Assembly (NCBI GenBank): GCA_003344405.1
Contig: NOWV01000003.1
Coordinates: 1,178,001 to 1,242,000 of the forward strand
Origin: Trichoplax sp. H2
Lineage: Eukaryota; Placozoa; Uniplacotomia; Trichoplacea
Length of the DNA stretch: 64,000 bases
Direction: 5' to 3'
This document shows, one piece after another, positions 1-12,800 of this stretch; positions within the stretch are counted from its first letter, which is position 1, and each line of letters starts with the position of its first letter. The translations under genes and the position numbers were made by a program. Below the pieces are notes generated by a model. That model did no database searches and had not been told where the DNA came from. It saw nothing but the letters and a program-made list of their open reading frames with translations.

Positions 1-2705
1 GATAATAGCTGGTCATTATGTTATACCAGAAGTTACGTTATACTTTGATCATAAACTATATCGTGGTAATCGCGTTATTAAAGATAATAACCGCGAATTT
101 AATGCTTTTCAATCACCAAATTTTGCGCCTTTAGCCAATGTGGGAATAGATATAGAAGGTAAAATTCGCTTGATAGCTTTGAAATTATGCATGACATAAC
201 TTTACAACTTCCTAGTAGGCTACATAGATAGATACATTATAATTCAGAAAAATATTAATTTAAAAGTTGAATATGTACACATATCTACGATCTTTATTTG
301 CGAATCAAAAAATGCTTTGCTGTCACTTTTAAGTTTTTATTGTTAATAACTCTTTTTATAGTTCAATGGAGTTCTATTTTTCGTAGTGGAAAATTACAGA
401 AATTCCATATCTACACAAGTATGAGCTCAAACGTTGGTATTCTGAGATTATTTCCTGGTATTACTGCAGAAACTGTAAGCTGTAGCTGTATCATGTACAG
501 CCCCATATATGAGAAATTAATATGAAAATTAAACTTCCTTAAATGCCTGTAAGAAACATTTCTCCTTACGCTGTAGATACGGACGTTTCTATTACCACCG
601 ATGGAAGGCGTTATATTGCTTTCTTATGGATCTGGAAATGCTCCTAGTAGATTCCCCAACATAATCAATGAATTTCGAAAGGCATGCGATCGTGGTGTGC
701 TTATTCTGAATATCAGTCAATGTTGCAGAGGGTTTGTCGATGATTCATACATGGTAGGGAAGGTATGGCATATATTTGTGACTTAAGTACTACAGTATTG
801 ACGAAAATCGTATATGGTGTACTCTATCGTAAAGGAAGGTTATTTCTTAAAAGCTGAAATTTTTCATGCGATGATAGATCTTGACTAATGTTGGAATAAT
901 TCCTGGCGCTGACATGACACCTGAGGCTGCACTAACAAAAATGAGCTATTTACTAGGAAGAGATGATCTTGACCTAGCAACGAAACGTCGCGTACATTCT
1001 AAGTTTTCAAAAAGCTTTTACAACAAGTATAGGATATCAATAACTTCATGAATAATTTTAGATATGCGTTTTACTAGATGCTCAAAGAGAATTTACGCGG
1101 AGAATTAACAGTGCGTCTGTCTTGGAAAGAAAGTGAATTTATTAACAGCGTCGCACAAGCTTTGAAAGCAACATCTATAAAAGAAATCGATACCATTCAG
1201 TCAATGTTATTTCCGGTATTACTATGTTCTGCAGCCGCAGTTGGTAATGTCTCCTCTCTTAAAACGTTAACAGAACAGGTACTCGTTCACCCATGCAGTA
1301 ATAATGAGCGTACAACACAATTGCACACTTTTATTATAACTATTGCGGGGCTAAATAAAGTTCTGCTATATATAAATTATATAGATAATATCGCTTCGGC
1401 TATCAAGGCTATGTTCATCATTTTGGTGCGAAATATATGTCCGTAATAACATAGTACATTATATTTTAATATCAAGGGTGCTAATGTAAACAGTTGTGAT
1501 TACGATGGGCGTACCCCGCTACATTTAGCATCTTATGAAGGACATATCGAAGCTGTTAGATTTCTGCTCGAAAAAGGAGCTTCTGTATTTTCAAGGGATC
1601 GATTACACAGAACGCCTTATATCGATGCTTTATTGAATAGGTGCAGTAAATTCTATTCAATTTTGTTTATTTTACTTTAATTAGGTTTATTACGTTACCT
1701 CGTGATGCTGTATAATTCAAGGATATTTACATATATGTATATATTTTTAGTTAATTGCAATATTTCGTACATAGTATGCGTTTTATAATTTCGACAACTG
1801 TTTAAGATATTACTGAGGCTTAAAATTTAAAATATTTTCTAATCTAACTTAGCCAAGCAGAGGTTGTAAAAATTCTTAAGATTAGTGGAGCTCATCTGCA
1901 TATCGGCGGAGAAGAAATAACTTTTTACCTAAATAAGTAGGTTTCGGCTTAAATATTAAGTGTATACACGAGAATTTAATTGTAATATTGGTTAGAGTTA
2001 ATAATATTGTCTACTGTATCACCACATTTTAAAATTTATCGGCGTATAAGTTATACATAATGATCTACTCGATCGATATCAGAATTATTTTGTATTTTTA
2101 TAAAATTTAACTGCAAACAATTGATGGTCCTTTGGAAGAAACTATATTTACTGTATTCATTGCATCTATTCTATTGTTTGAATATAGCCTTATCGAAGAG
2201 AATAACGTCAAGTCACTAAAATTGTGGGAAGAAGCTGGAGTCGATTTAAACTTGAAGGGTTCTGATTTTAGAACTCCTTTGCACACAGTATGTCACTTCT
2301 TAGATTGATTGGATGAATGCTTGTAATTTGAATCATGCTCGCCAAATTGTATGAAATTAGACTGACTTCTGATCCTTTTAACATTAATGGTAAACAGTAT
2401 ACTTACTTTTATTATTAAGTCTCATGTGTAGATTTCTAACTGTAGGCTGTATGCTGTAACCGAATTGAAGTTGTTAAATATTTAATGGAGATAGGAGTGG
2501 ATCTACAGGTCAGCCTAAAATTAGTATTCAATCACTTCTTTACTATTAAGAATGTACTTTGGTTCTCGTGATCGCTGGCTTTATTACCATCATTTTTGTC
2601 TACTTTCGTTTTAAAAAGGCGAAGGATATCTTTGGTAAAACTGCTATGGATTACGCAATAGCATTGAGCCGAACTAACATCATACAAGTTATGAACTATC
2701 CTTAA
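1..2705 (+). CDS. ASPG: L-asparaginase / 60-kDa lysophospholipase-like protein with C-terminal ankyrin repeats (3' part)
   Basis: Type I-like L-asparaginase (asparagine to aspartate plus ammonia); the animal homologue is also called 60-kDa lysophospholipase. I read ten exons with consistent phases: 1-158, 362-474, 577-762, 878-991, 1078-1278, 1477-1640, 1853-1936, 2188-2287, 2446-2508 and 2619-2705 (stop TAA 2703-2705), about 422 residues. Recognisable asparaginase segments are GHYVIPEVTLYFDHKLYRGN, VGILRLFPGITAET, EGVILLSYGSGNAP and PGADMTPEAALTKMSYLLG. Exons 6-10 then encode ankyrin-type repeats (DGRTPLHLASYEGHIEAVRF, DFRTPLHTAVCCNRIEVVKY). The N-terminal part with the catalytic Thr motifs lies outside the window, so activity cannot be judged. 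The asparaginase-ankyrin fusion is the usual animal arrangement. The product is presumably cytosolic; no signal or membrane segment is seen in this part. Confidence 0.93.
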
Positions 2706-4179
2706 CTATTTACAAGATCAGAACAGCGTAAATGCAGTTATAGCTCGGACCAGTTAAATGAAGAAAAGGAATGAAATTTGCGGAATAATATACGAGTACA
2801 ATTAAGCTTTGGTTAAATAAGCCATTACTATTGGATTCTGGCAGCAATTTCTACTTTTTAATTGATTAAGACTTTATCTTGAAGCCAATATAGGCAGAGT
2901 TCACACTGATTTACTATAGGTATAGGAGCGATCTTGTAATCCAGCTAAATATATCAGTGTCAAATCTTTATTAATAATGTATATTTGGTGCCTATAAATG
3001 TTCACACATTACATCAATCATACAGGTTATCGAAAATTGTTTTGGAGTTGAGTCTATTTATTTTGCTTGGGGTTTTTGAGCAATCATTTTAAGATAGTAA
3101 AGGATCATTCCTTCAGTACTAAGAGTTGATGTTGTGTTGTGAATGTTATGCACATCAAATAAAATCAACGATAAGCCAAAGTCAAGCAGTTCGTGACTTC
3201 GTGTACAGTAACGGTAATCTAATAAATTAGACAGAGCATTTGATACTATATTATTATCTAGAGACAATTGAACTTATATTTTGGACTCTTCTAGAGTCTA
3301 TCTTTACTGAAAGGTAATGATTTCCATAAATTTATAGCAGTTACGCTTCAGAATAATGAATTATAATTTTACAATGATTGTTTTCATCTGTTAACTATAG
3401 ATTGTAAATACGTATTGTAATGGCTTACTGTACCGTACAACAAGCGCATTGACTCGGTGTCTTGGCTGAAAGAACAAATGTACAGTAGTTTGATGCACTA
3501 TACGTGTACGTACGTATGTACAGTACAGTACTGTATATTCGATAAAAATGATCGATAGTAGCTGCCTACTATACTTCAAAGTAGTCCCAACCCTATTTTA
3601 CATACGTACAGTATATTATATCGTATATCACAAACCAACCTTTTCACTTTTACTCAACAAAATACTGTATGTATGCTTATAAGGTCTCTCATTTTGATCG
3701 TTGCGGTGAATCTGCGATGTACTATATATAATGTGGTAGTATGCAACTTCAATTCCTTCACTAAAGCTAAGTAAAAAATCGAAAAGTCCCTGCTAAAGCC
3801 TACAGTACGTACGTATTTTGAATTCCAGTGGGGAATAGCGTGTCGTTAGTATCAATTATTACTAGAATAGCGCTCCTAGGTTCGATATTAAAGTTCTAAA
3901 AATTTTTGAAATTTCTATATGGTATCGGGTTTAAATAATAGTCATTATTGTGCCATATGTTGTGTTGTACAATATCCAAGAAAGAAAAACCATTCCGTCT
4001 GTGTACTGTATGGTTCTGCTCAATAAGCTCTATTATTATACTGTACAGTGTACAGTATTTACAATACTATATACTGTACGTACAGTAGAGCTTGATGTTG
4101 CGTTCATCTGCGTACTGTACCATGTCTATGAATGAGGTCATCTGATTCCGATGCTATACACTGCACAGTGTAGAGTATG
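2706..4179. other. ASPG downstream region / intergenic, entering the pentamer-repeat field
   Basis: No gene is supported here. The nearest AATAAA after the ASPG stop is at 3158-3163, about 450 bp downstream, so the 3' UTR may be that long; this is a weak call. From about 3.4 kb on, AGTAC/GTACT pentamer runs appear (for example near 3510-3535, 4040-4090 and 4175-4205). Short ORFs here are consistent with chance in AT-rich DNA or are created by the pentamer. Confidence 0.6.
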
Positions 4180-5465
4180 TACAGTACTGTACTGTACACT
4201 GTACGTACAGTGCTCCATTTATTTATTTATTTATTTACTGTATTTATTTACGGCATTTCCCTATTATGCTCTCCCTGTGTACAGTACTGTACTGTACTGT
4301 ACAGTGTACAGTACCGTACTGAAAGTAAAAGTCGCTTAAAAAAACGTTACTGAGAATGGCAGTGTACTTTTGTGTAAACTGCCATATTTCATACTATTAT
4401 TTTACGGAAACCCCAGATCTGCCTGAAATTTGAGAACAACAGTACACTACTAAGTGACAGGTTAGAGAAATGTCAGTGTATTTCTAGTGAAAGGAAAGAT
4501 GCAAGTGAAAATTGGAACAAAATCCAGTTAATTAAATGATAGGTTAGTACAATTGAAGAAAGAAGTGAAACTAACAAAGGGTAAGCTATTGTGTATAATT
4601 TAAAATGTAGTACAGTACATAGTGTACTGTACTCTAGTTTGATTTGAAACAATTCACTAGTTTCGCTATTGCATACTAGTCTAAAGTCGAAGCGATTCAT
4701 GAATTGAATACTTCTCATCGGTGCGTATTTCAACAAGACTAGTGCAAACTCCCGTCGCTTTGCTGACGGTTTATTTAGTCATATCACGGGATATGATATA
4801 ATAGCGATGAAATGTATTTTACAGTACAGTACAGTACAGTATATCGTATTCGGAAAGCACACAAGCTGTAACTGTAGAACTTGGTTATAGCCTACGGGAG
4901 TAAGTACGGTACTGTTGACTACTAAATAGTCGAAGCTGCGGGGGTATTGAGTATCCTAGTAGTCCAAGTCGAGAATACTCAGAGTACAGTACTACAGTGG
5001 TAGGGTACTGTATGTGCCGTCTACAGTACAGTATACTGTACACTGTACAGTACAGTACTGTACATCTTTCGCTTTTATTTTGTGTACAGTAGAGAAAGAA
5101 AGAACGTTTAGTGTGCAATACAGTACTGTACAGCTCTGTTAAATCAATTATTGTAAGCTACTGTAGTGTACTGTAGCGTGTACTGTTTCCTACTGTAGAG
5201 AACTCTCCAGCCTTGGTGGAAGTGCTGTACTGTGTACAGTACGCACAGTCAACTGATAACTAGGCAAGACTGGGTATTTGATCATCAGAAGAAAGTGAAA
5301 CTCATTAACCACACCGGTCTTTAGACGAATTAGTATGCGGCAGACTTTACAATAGAGTAGTCGCTACACTATAGGTACATCCAATAACCATTGAACTAAT
5401 GCAGCTAACGGACAGATTCATGAATCATTTTTCGAACAAGTAGTATTGGAACTGTCTACTAAACG
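4180..5465. repeat. 1.3-kb direct duplication, copy A
   Basis: Near-identical to 5486-6779 apart from small indels, pentamer-length differences and one replaced block (4739-4771 here against 6048-6123 in copy B). It contains an (ATTT)n microsatellite at 4217-4237, many AGTAC/GTACT runs (for example 4278-4320, 4818-4842, 5022-5065) and no credible coding sequence. It ends exactly at the N gap, which makes an assembly artefact or split haplotype a real possibility. Confidence 0.9.
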
Positions 5466-5485
5466 NNNNNNNNNNNNNNNNNNNN
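5466..5485. other. Assembly gap (20 N)
   Basis: Twenty N characters in a row. The same sequence, ending in AACTGTCTACTAAACG, abuts the gap on its left and recurs at the end of copy B (6764-6779). Copy B begins immediately right of the gap. The gap therefore lies exactly between the two duplicated copies, as expected where an assembler could not resolve a repeat or two alleles. Confidence 0.97.
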
Positions 5486-6779
5486 TACAGTACTGTACTG
5501 TACACTGTACTGTACAGTGCTCCATTTATTTATTTATTTATTTACTGTATTTATTTACGGCATTTCCCTATTATGCTCTTCCTGTGTACAGTACTGTACT
5601 GTACTGTACAGTGTACAGTACCGTACTGAAAGTAAAAGTCGCTTAAAACGTTACTGAGAATGGCAGTGTACTTTTGTGTAAACTGCCATATTTCAAACTA
5701 TTATTTTGCGGAAACCCCAGATCTGCCTGAAATTTGAGAACAACAGTACGCTACTAAGTGACAGGTTAGAGAAATGTCAGTGTATTTCTAGTGAAAGGAA
5801 AGATGCAAGTGAAAATTGGAACAAAATCCAGTTAATTAAATGATAGGATAGTACAATTGAAGAAAGAAGTGAAACTAACAAAGGGTAAGCTATTGTGTAT
5901 AATTTAAAATGTAGTACAGTACTGTACATAGTGTACTGTACTCTAGTTTGATTTGAAACAATTCACTAGTTTCGCTATTGCATACTAGTCTAAAGTCGAA
6001 GCGATTCATGAATTGAATACTTCTCATCGGTGCGTATTTCAACAAGATATCAACGATAAAAAATGAAATGTACTGTATAGAACTAGAAAATTTTAGGATA
6101 AGTCGAGTCCGTATAGTACTGTCTATTTAGTCATATCACGGGATATGATATAATAGCGATGAAATGTACAGTACAGTATATCGTATTCGGCAAGCACACA
6201 AGCTGTACTGTAGAACTTGGTTACATCCTACGGGAGTAAGTACAGTACTGTACTGTACTGTTGACTACTAAATAGTCGAAGCTGCGGGGGTATTGAGTAT
6301 CCTAGTAGTCCAAGTCGAGAATACTCAGAGTACTACAGTGGTAGGATACTGTATGTACCGTCTATACAGTACAGTACATCTTTCGCTTTTATTTTGTGTA
6401 CAGTAGAGAAAGAAAGAACGTTTAGTGTGTAATACAGCTCTGTTAAATCAATTATTGTAAGGTACTGTAGTGTACTGTAGCGTGTACTGTTTCCTACTGT
6501 AGAGAACTCTCTAGCCTTGGTGGAAGTGCTGTACTGTGTACAGTACAGTACAGTACGCACAGTCAACCGATAACTAGGCAAGACCGGGTATTTGATCATC
6601 AGAAGAAAGTGAAACTCATTAACCACACCGATCTTTAGACGAATTAGTATGCGGCAGACTTTACAATAGAATACTCGCTATACTATAGGTACATCCAATA
6701 ACCATTGAACTAATGCAGCTAACGGACAGATTCATGAATCATTTTTCGAACAAGTAGTATTGGAACTGTCTACTAAACG
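5486..6779. repeat. 1.3-kb direct duplication, copy B
   Basis: Second copy of 4180-5465, in the same orientation. It shares the (ATTT)n tract (5524-5544) and the same succession of unique blocks and pentamer runs. Pentamer tracts differ in length between copies (for example 6362-6378 is much shorter than its counterpart near 5020-5065), as expected of slipping microsatellites. It ends 113 bp before the PRKD start codon, so the PRKD promoter probably lies within or beside this copy. Confidence 0.9.
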
Positions 6780-6892
6780 CAGTACATTCAAAAAACTATA
6801 AGAAATACGCCGTTGAAGAGAGTAAAAGCATATCGTTTAAAATCGATAGGGAACGCTGGACAGGCTAGCGTCATTTTTAATCTAAATTAAAA

Positions 6893-9800
6893 ATGGCTAA
6901 CAAGAATGAAGAAGAGTATGGGCTTACAACAGTATTGTTCCATTTTGGCTTTATCCGTCAAAAGAAAGTATTGGATGGAATCCAATACGTTAAATTACTG
7001 GACATGGCTTGTGAATTATTAAATGAAAAGGTGAGATTTTAGACACAAATATATCCATGCTTATGATAGCATCAGTATCCTCTATAAACATATACCAGCG
7101 TATACCGTACAGTACTGTACAGCACTTGTGTAGATGTGCAGGCTAGAAACTGCTGAAAATGGACCATGATGAGATATCGATTTCACTGACAGGATATCAT
7201 TGAACTTAACTTAAAGTAATTAACTTTTAGTACATCACAGTAAGGAATTGAATCATGACTGAGCTGATCTCAATAGCAATCGTATAGTAGCCAAAAAATT
7301 GCATTATGCCGTACTAGTTAGAAGTTATACAGCACGTAAAGAGCAGTCTTTGTAGTCGTACGTATGTGCTATCATGATGCTATATCCGCTGAGCACTGTA
7401 AAGAAAGATTTAAAGTTTAGGTTGAAGTATAGAGAAACAACAGCTTGGGTTAAAATGAAATTCGAAGATATTGCTTGTAACTCTAAATGCCTGAACTTGG
7501 AAGATACTATACGTATTTAGTATGTGTGCGATAGTTTATTGTAAATAGATATCACTCCATAACAGAGAAAAAATGAAGACCTACTCTACTGTAATGTTAA
7601 CCATTCTCTTTTCTTAATCTGCTAGGCCGAAGTTTAGTTTACAAAATATTTTAATTTATTTATGGTTGCAGTATTGTATTGGGAACTACTTGAAACTGTT
7701 GATAACTAATCCCTAACTAGAGTCTATCGACTGGATGTACGGTTCAGTAATGTGAGCAGTAGTCCTAGGAAATCCACATCGTGCCATACACTCAGGGTGA
7801 AAGTCATAGCTGAAATTCGGCGTACCCCCAAGCGACATACACTACGTAAAACAGTACTCGTTTGCAACTCCGTTATAATAATACTGCACTGGAGTTGATT
7901 GTGCCGTGAAAGTGGCCCATGACTGTACTATATCAAAAATAAATAAATAATAAAGCGCTACAGCAATAGCAGTACTATCGTGCTAGCGATATATTACATA
8001 TGATCCGCCGTAGGACCTAAAGTTTTAGGAACTTTGTGTGTTAGATCAAGAATCGAATGGATCCTTTGTGCTGTACTGTATTTTGGGCAAAGTTCGGTTC
8101 GTCGTCTATGCGTACTTTGAACTTCAGCTCCTTTCGTAAACCTCAAGATAACTGATAACTCTGAAATACAGACACCATACAGTACTGTACGTACACGTAA
8201 TACCATGGTAATACCCATTGTTAATTTAAAAGATATTTCAGGCATTTATTTACAGTTAACTTCGTATGGATAAAAGAAAAAATTCTAGTTAACTCGAGTT
8301 CACACATACTGGAAATATAGTTTGACGTCAAATACTTTAATGTCTAAGTACAGTCTCGTTATGTGTGTGAAATTCTCTGATTGTAGTCCTACCGTAGTGG
8401 TAGTGGCTAAATTCACCTTTTGCCTGCATCAAAAGGGAGAAAATTTTTGTAAGAATTTTTTATTATTATTATTATTATTATTAGTTTATTGTAATGTACC
8501 TTACTGTACACTACAGTCGTACAGTAAGGTATGGTTTAAACGACAATACCGTACAGTACTGTACTGTCAGAGTATGGGCCACGATAGATATTTTACAGTC
8601 AAGTTTAAAAAAAGACTTTTTTTGCTCTTGTACAGTACAGTACAGTACCAGATCGGGAACTTCTGCTACACTAGTACAGTACAACTGTGCACTGTGCATT
8701 GTGCAATACAGTACTACCGCTGCAGTCCAAAAAAGTTCAGAAATAATAATCAATTAATTATTAATACTACTGTACTGTACTGGACTAGCTACTAAACTTT
8801 GTAAAAATCCTTTTCTAATATAAGATGTACGAAACACCAGATACAAGTAAAACATGAAGGAGGGAAAACGCTGAAGCATACTGCACATTCATTTTTTTCG
8901 AGCATCGCTTTTATTTCTGATAGTTGAATCCAGTACAAATGATTGTTCCCTTGGGCCTTCATTATAGATAGCATGCACTGTAGCACTTTGCTGTACGCAA
9001 TACCATACTGTACAGTGTACTAGTACAGCACAGTATTTCCTGGACGTTGACTTCGTTCAAGGAAAGAATGACGAACAAGAACGTTGAATAAAATATAATT
9101 TTTGCGATAGTTCGTAAATAATTGAAAGGAGGCAATAATTTACGATGACTAGTCTAACGATAAATTGAATGCTTAGTAGCTAGAATGAATGATATTTTCT
9201 ATTCAATCTCTGTGATAACAGTTCAGTCGACGGTATCACGTAAGTACGCACTTTACTAATTTTTCTGATTTGTAAGATGTACGAGAGAGAAGAACAGTAA
9301 TCAGTACTGTACTGTATGTAAAGAGTCGATAGTATCATTATGCCCTTTTAAAAGTATGAATTTCTATGACATTCAGTGCCGAAATACCACATAGTATACA
9401 ACATTGTAGCCTAAAACAGAAGAACAAGAGTAGCTTCCATGGCTATTTGTACTGTCGTACCGTTAGTCCGTTATTCAGGCCTTTTCAGCCGGTAAAATTT
9501 TAAGTGAGTACTTATTCACTTGTAAATTCACTTCAACGTGTATGCATACTAATCAGGTTGGTTAGTATTTGCAATTAAATGATAAAAAGTGAATTGATTT
9601 CAATTTTTACGATAGCAAGTGCAACTTGATCTAAGAACTACAGAACTTCTATCCAATAATAAAATTTGTCACAATTTCAGCGATATTAACATTAACATTA
9701 CAAACTATTCGTTTGTAGCTGACTATTTTAGCATATTACTCTAATGCATCTACGGAAAGTCGGCGCTAATATTAATAAGTATAGCAGTACATTATTTCCA

Positions 9801-12800
9801 TATATGTTTCCATACCATGAGGAAGGAAGTTAATACAATATAGTAATTTCATACAATTATACTATTGGGATTACGAGAAAAACTGAGGATCTCTTTGACA
9901 TCAATAGCTAGTTTATGAATGCACTGTGCATTGTGAGTACTTTACAGTTTGTACACTACTTCATACATTACTGCGTGTACTTTCTTATTCAGCACTTGAT
10001 TTTAACTCCATGTTCGAACATTCAGCTTAAATCCTTATATTTATCCTATTTTGGGTTACACTTTACTCTAGCATACTGTAATATTAACTGCTACTTTAAA
10101 ATAAGTAAACAAAAATAATCCGAAAAATGTACATTTTGCTCCAAGTGTAATAATGGCACTTCAAAAAAGGTGTATTCGAGTGGAACATATACTTGACGGC
10201 AATCTAATAACACTGATATAATAATCCGGAAGATGTAAAGAAATCCCTCACACTACGATGCCTTGTTGTTAGTTTACTGAATAATCATTACTACGTATAA
10301 CTTTTACTATGGATGTTTTTATCTATAAAATGGACTATTGTTTATTACAGTTAGTGATAGATAATTTTACTTTAGCATCTGAACGAACAAACAGATGCTA
10401 TACAATTTTATGCGCCTCCCGGAATTTCATGCACGCACATCGGCCCTCTACTCTTCTGCTGTAATATATTGATTTCTCTGCTTCTCTTTGTATTGAAATA
10501 TTTATAATTCACTTGGAGAAACATAAATTACAATACAATGTACAAATGTATAAATCTTGATAATATAATTCAATGCGATAATTAGAATTTCCCCGGGTAT
10601 GTTATAATAATTCTATTCACTGGATTGACGAAAAATCCGACTAACTGCAATTATAAACCGAATTAAATCTATTACTATAAAATCCTAAAGTGTAGGGTAC
10701 TTGGGATACACAAGATATACCGCTGACAATGGTTCATAATTTGATCTACCCAATACACCAGTTTATATACTGTAGTACTCAAAGGGCAATATCAGAACAA
10801 ATTTCTTATCCATAATAAGGTTTGCTATATACTGTATTACTGGTGCACCGGCGGGTGATCTCAACATAATAATCATATTACATAAGCAGACGTTTTCAAC
10901 TTAGCAGAAGTTAGCACGTGCTCGCAATCCGATACTAAATAAGAATTAACCTTAATAAGAACGTATTGCACTAGCGCAGCACCACGTTGTTTACCATAAT
11001 TGATACAAGTTCCAAGTTTGATTTAAATTTCGCTAATTTTATAATATGAATATCTTTGTATAATTGGAAATGCGAAAATTTTTATTTACAGTGCTTCTAT
11101 CTCAGATTAGTTAAAATAGATTAAATGTAAATTATTGTGTTAATATTCTAAACTAAAATAAACAAATTCTCGGCATAGTACAGCTTTAGGCATTGCCCGA
11201 CAAGCTTTGTTAACGTAGAATTAACTCATAACATAGCATAAGGGTATAAGGTAGGCTATCTGCACTAGGAAAGATAGACACTAAACAAGATTTAAAGTAA
11301 CATAGTAAGCAATAATCGACCGAAGGCAGATCATTCATTAATCAAGTATTTGAGCATCATCATCCGTTTGTTCATAAAGCATTATATAAAATGTATTAAT
11401 TGGCCAATCGCTGATGGCTGGCCGCACGAACTAATGCCGTCTGAGCGAGTCGTAGACTTTTAGTAATGATGCATTTACTAGCATTATCAAATCACCCGAC
11501 TCACTATCAGTTACGGTAATCCTTATACACAGGAAGCATAGCGCCATAAATTGGGAATAAAATCAATCTAGTAAAACATTGATTACTGTTAATTTGAGTA
11601 GCAAAATATTTGAACGAATGAGCCTCCTCATATAGAAGTTTAAATGATTAATTATTCTATTACATATACTACGTCTAAATATGTAAGCGGTAGATACGAT
11701 GAACTGCACAAGTATGGTCCACTTCAGGCACAATATAATTTTATACGAAAGGTATTGCTTGTGTAGGAATGACTAGTATGAAATCAACTTCCTTTTGTAA
11801 CTGTTACAAAATTTACGGCTGGGCAATAATTGTAGCTTGGTTATCAGTTGCGTAAATCGCTATTTATGAGCACCAAGGTTAGCTTTATTTACTTGTTTAT
11901 TATGTGGACTATCTGTCCTAGCTTTCTTGTTGCATAACCAGCTTTATGAGACGTATTAAATCAAAAATTCGCTTTTATGTGACAGTAATGTACCTTTCAT
12001 ATCTATAAATCGGTTTTAATGTACTGTAAGCGAACTTAAAAATAGCGAAAGATTTTCTAGCATCGTCTTTATACAAATTTCGCTATTATCGTTCTCGGCG
12101 ATTAATTTGAATAACTTACCCCTAATTATGAATTATAATTAACATGCATGAATACGCAAATTACGATCGTTTGCGTTAATAAAAATTAAATTCATGGCCC
12201 GTTATATAGTTTAATTTAGTATTTTACATGGTAGATTGATTTTATTTAACAAAATATGCATCTGCAACTTACAAGGTACCGTATGATGCAACTGGCACAA
12301 AAGGTACCTAAATAAGTCATACTATTCATTCTTCAGGCATCAGATCGTTAATAATTTAATCTTCATACTGTCATACGCGCTATAACTTACTGTTGGAAGA
12401 ATATTCTGACGAGCTCCTTACACGTTCTATAATAATTTCGGACTGTGTCTAATATCTAATTATCTCAATTAACACGACCAACGATATTTGTTTTTATGCA
12501 CGTTTTTGCATGCATACAATTTCATGCATGAAGTACAACTGATCTACTGTAATGCCTTCTTCATAGTAACGGATTAAACATATGTTATATAGCAGATATT
12601 GCTAAATTACGTAGAGCTATTGGGATAATGCCTGTAAAATAAGCAACTGCATGATCACTCGTGCATAATTAGGTCTATAGTTGATAAATTTGATTTTAAT
12701 TTTAGCCTTATTAGAAAGTGAATATAAGTTACTATATCATCAAACGATGAGGGTGGGGCGTAAGATTTTCTTAAAGTAGGATGAATAATTTTACAAATCA

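Larger units (their letters stand above)
3480..9320. repeat. Field of AGTAC/GTACT pentanucleotide runs
   Basis: Dozens of short runs of the pentamer AGTAC and its reverse complement GTACT, often changing orientation within one tract so that they form perfect palindromes such as GTACAGTACTGTAC. Dense parts include 4175-4320, 4600-4640, 5020-5190, 5486-5630, 5910-5945, 6161-6265, 6455-6560, 8488-8785 and 8992-9035. The motif is nearly absent from the rest of the window. Because 5 is coprime to 3, all frames of one strand read the same five codons (S-T-V-Q-Y, or V-L-Y-C-T on the other strand), none of them a stop. This explains the long but meaningless ORFs near 8322-8795. Confidence 0.9.

Noticed and set aside
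3058-3267. Minus-strand 69-codon ORF downstream of ASPG
   Set aside because: Non-repetitive and coding-like in appearance, but this length is expected by chance dozens of times in a window of this base composition, and no partner exon or known domain was found.
4151-5646. Two ORFs sharing the tail FIYLLYLFTAFPYYAL
   Set aside because: They are the same sequence in the two duplicated copies, made of (ATTT)n and pentamer repeats; one crosses the N gap.
8322-8795. Longest open frame of the intergenic/intron region (157 codons), with overlapping open frames on both strands
   Set aside because: It runs through pentamer tracts and a (TTA)8 run that cannot encode stops; the opposite strand is open for the same reason, and the peptide is VLYCTV-type repeat.
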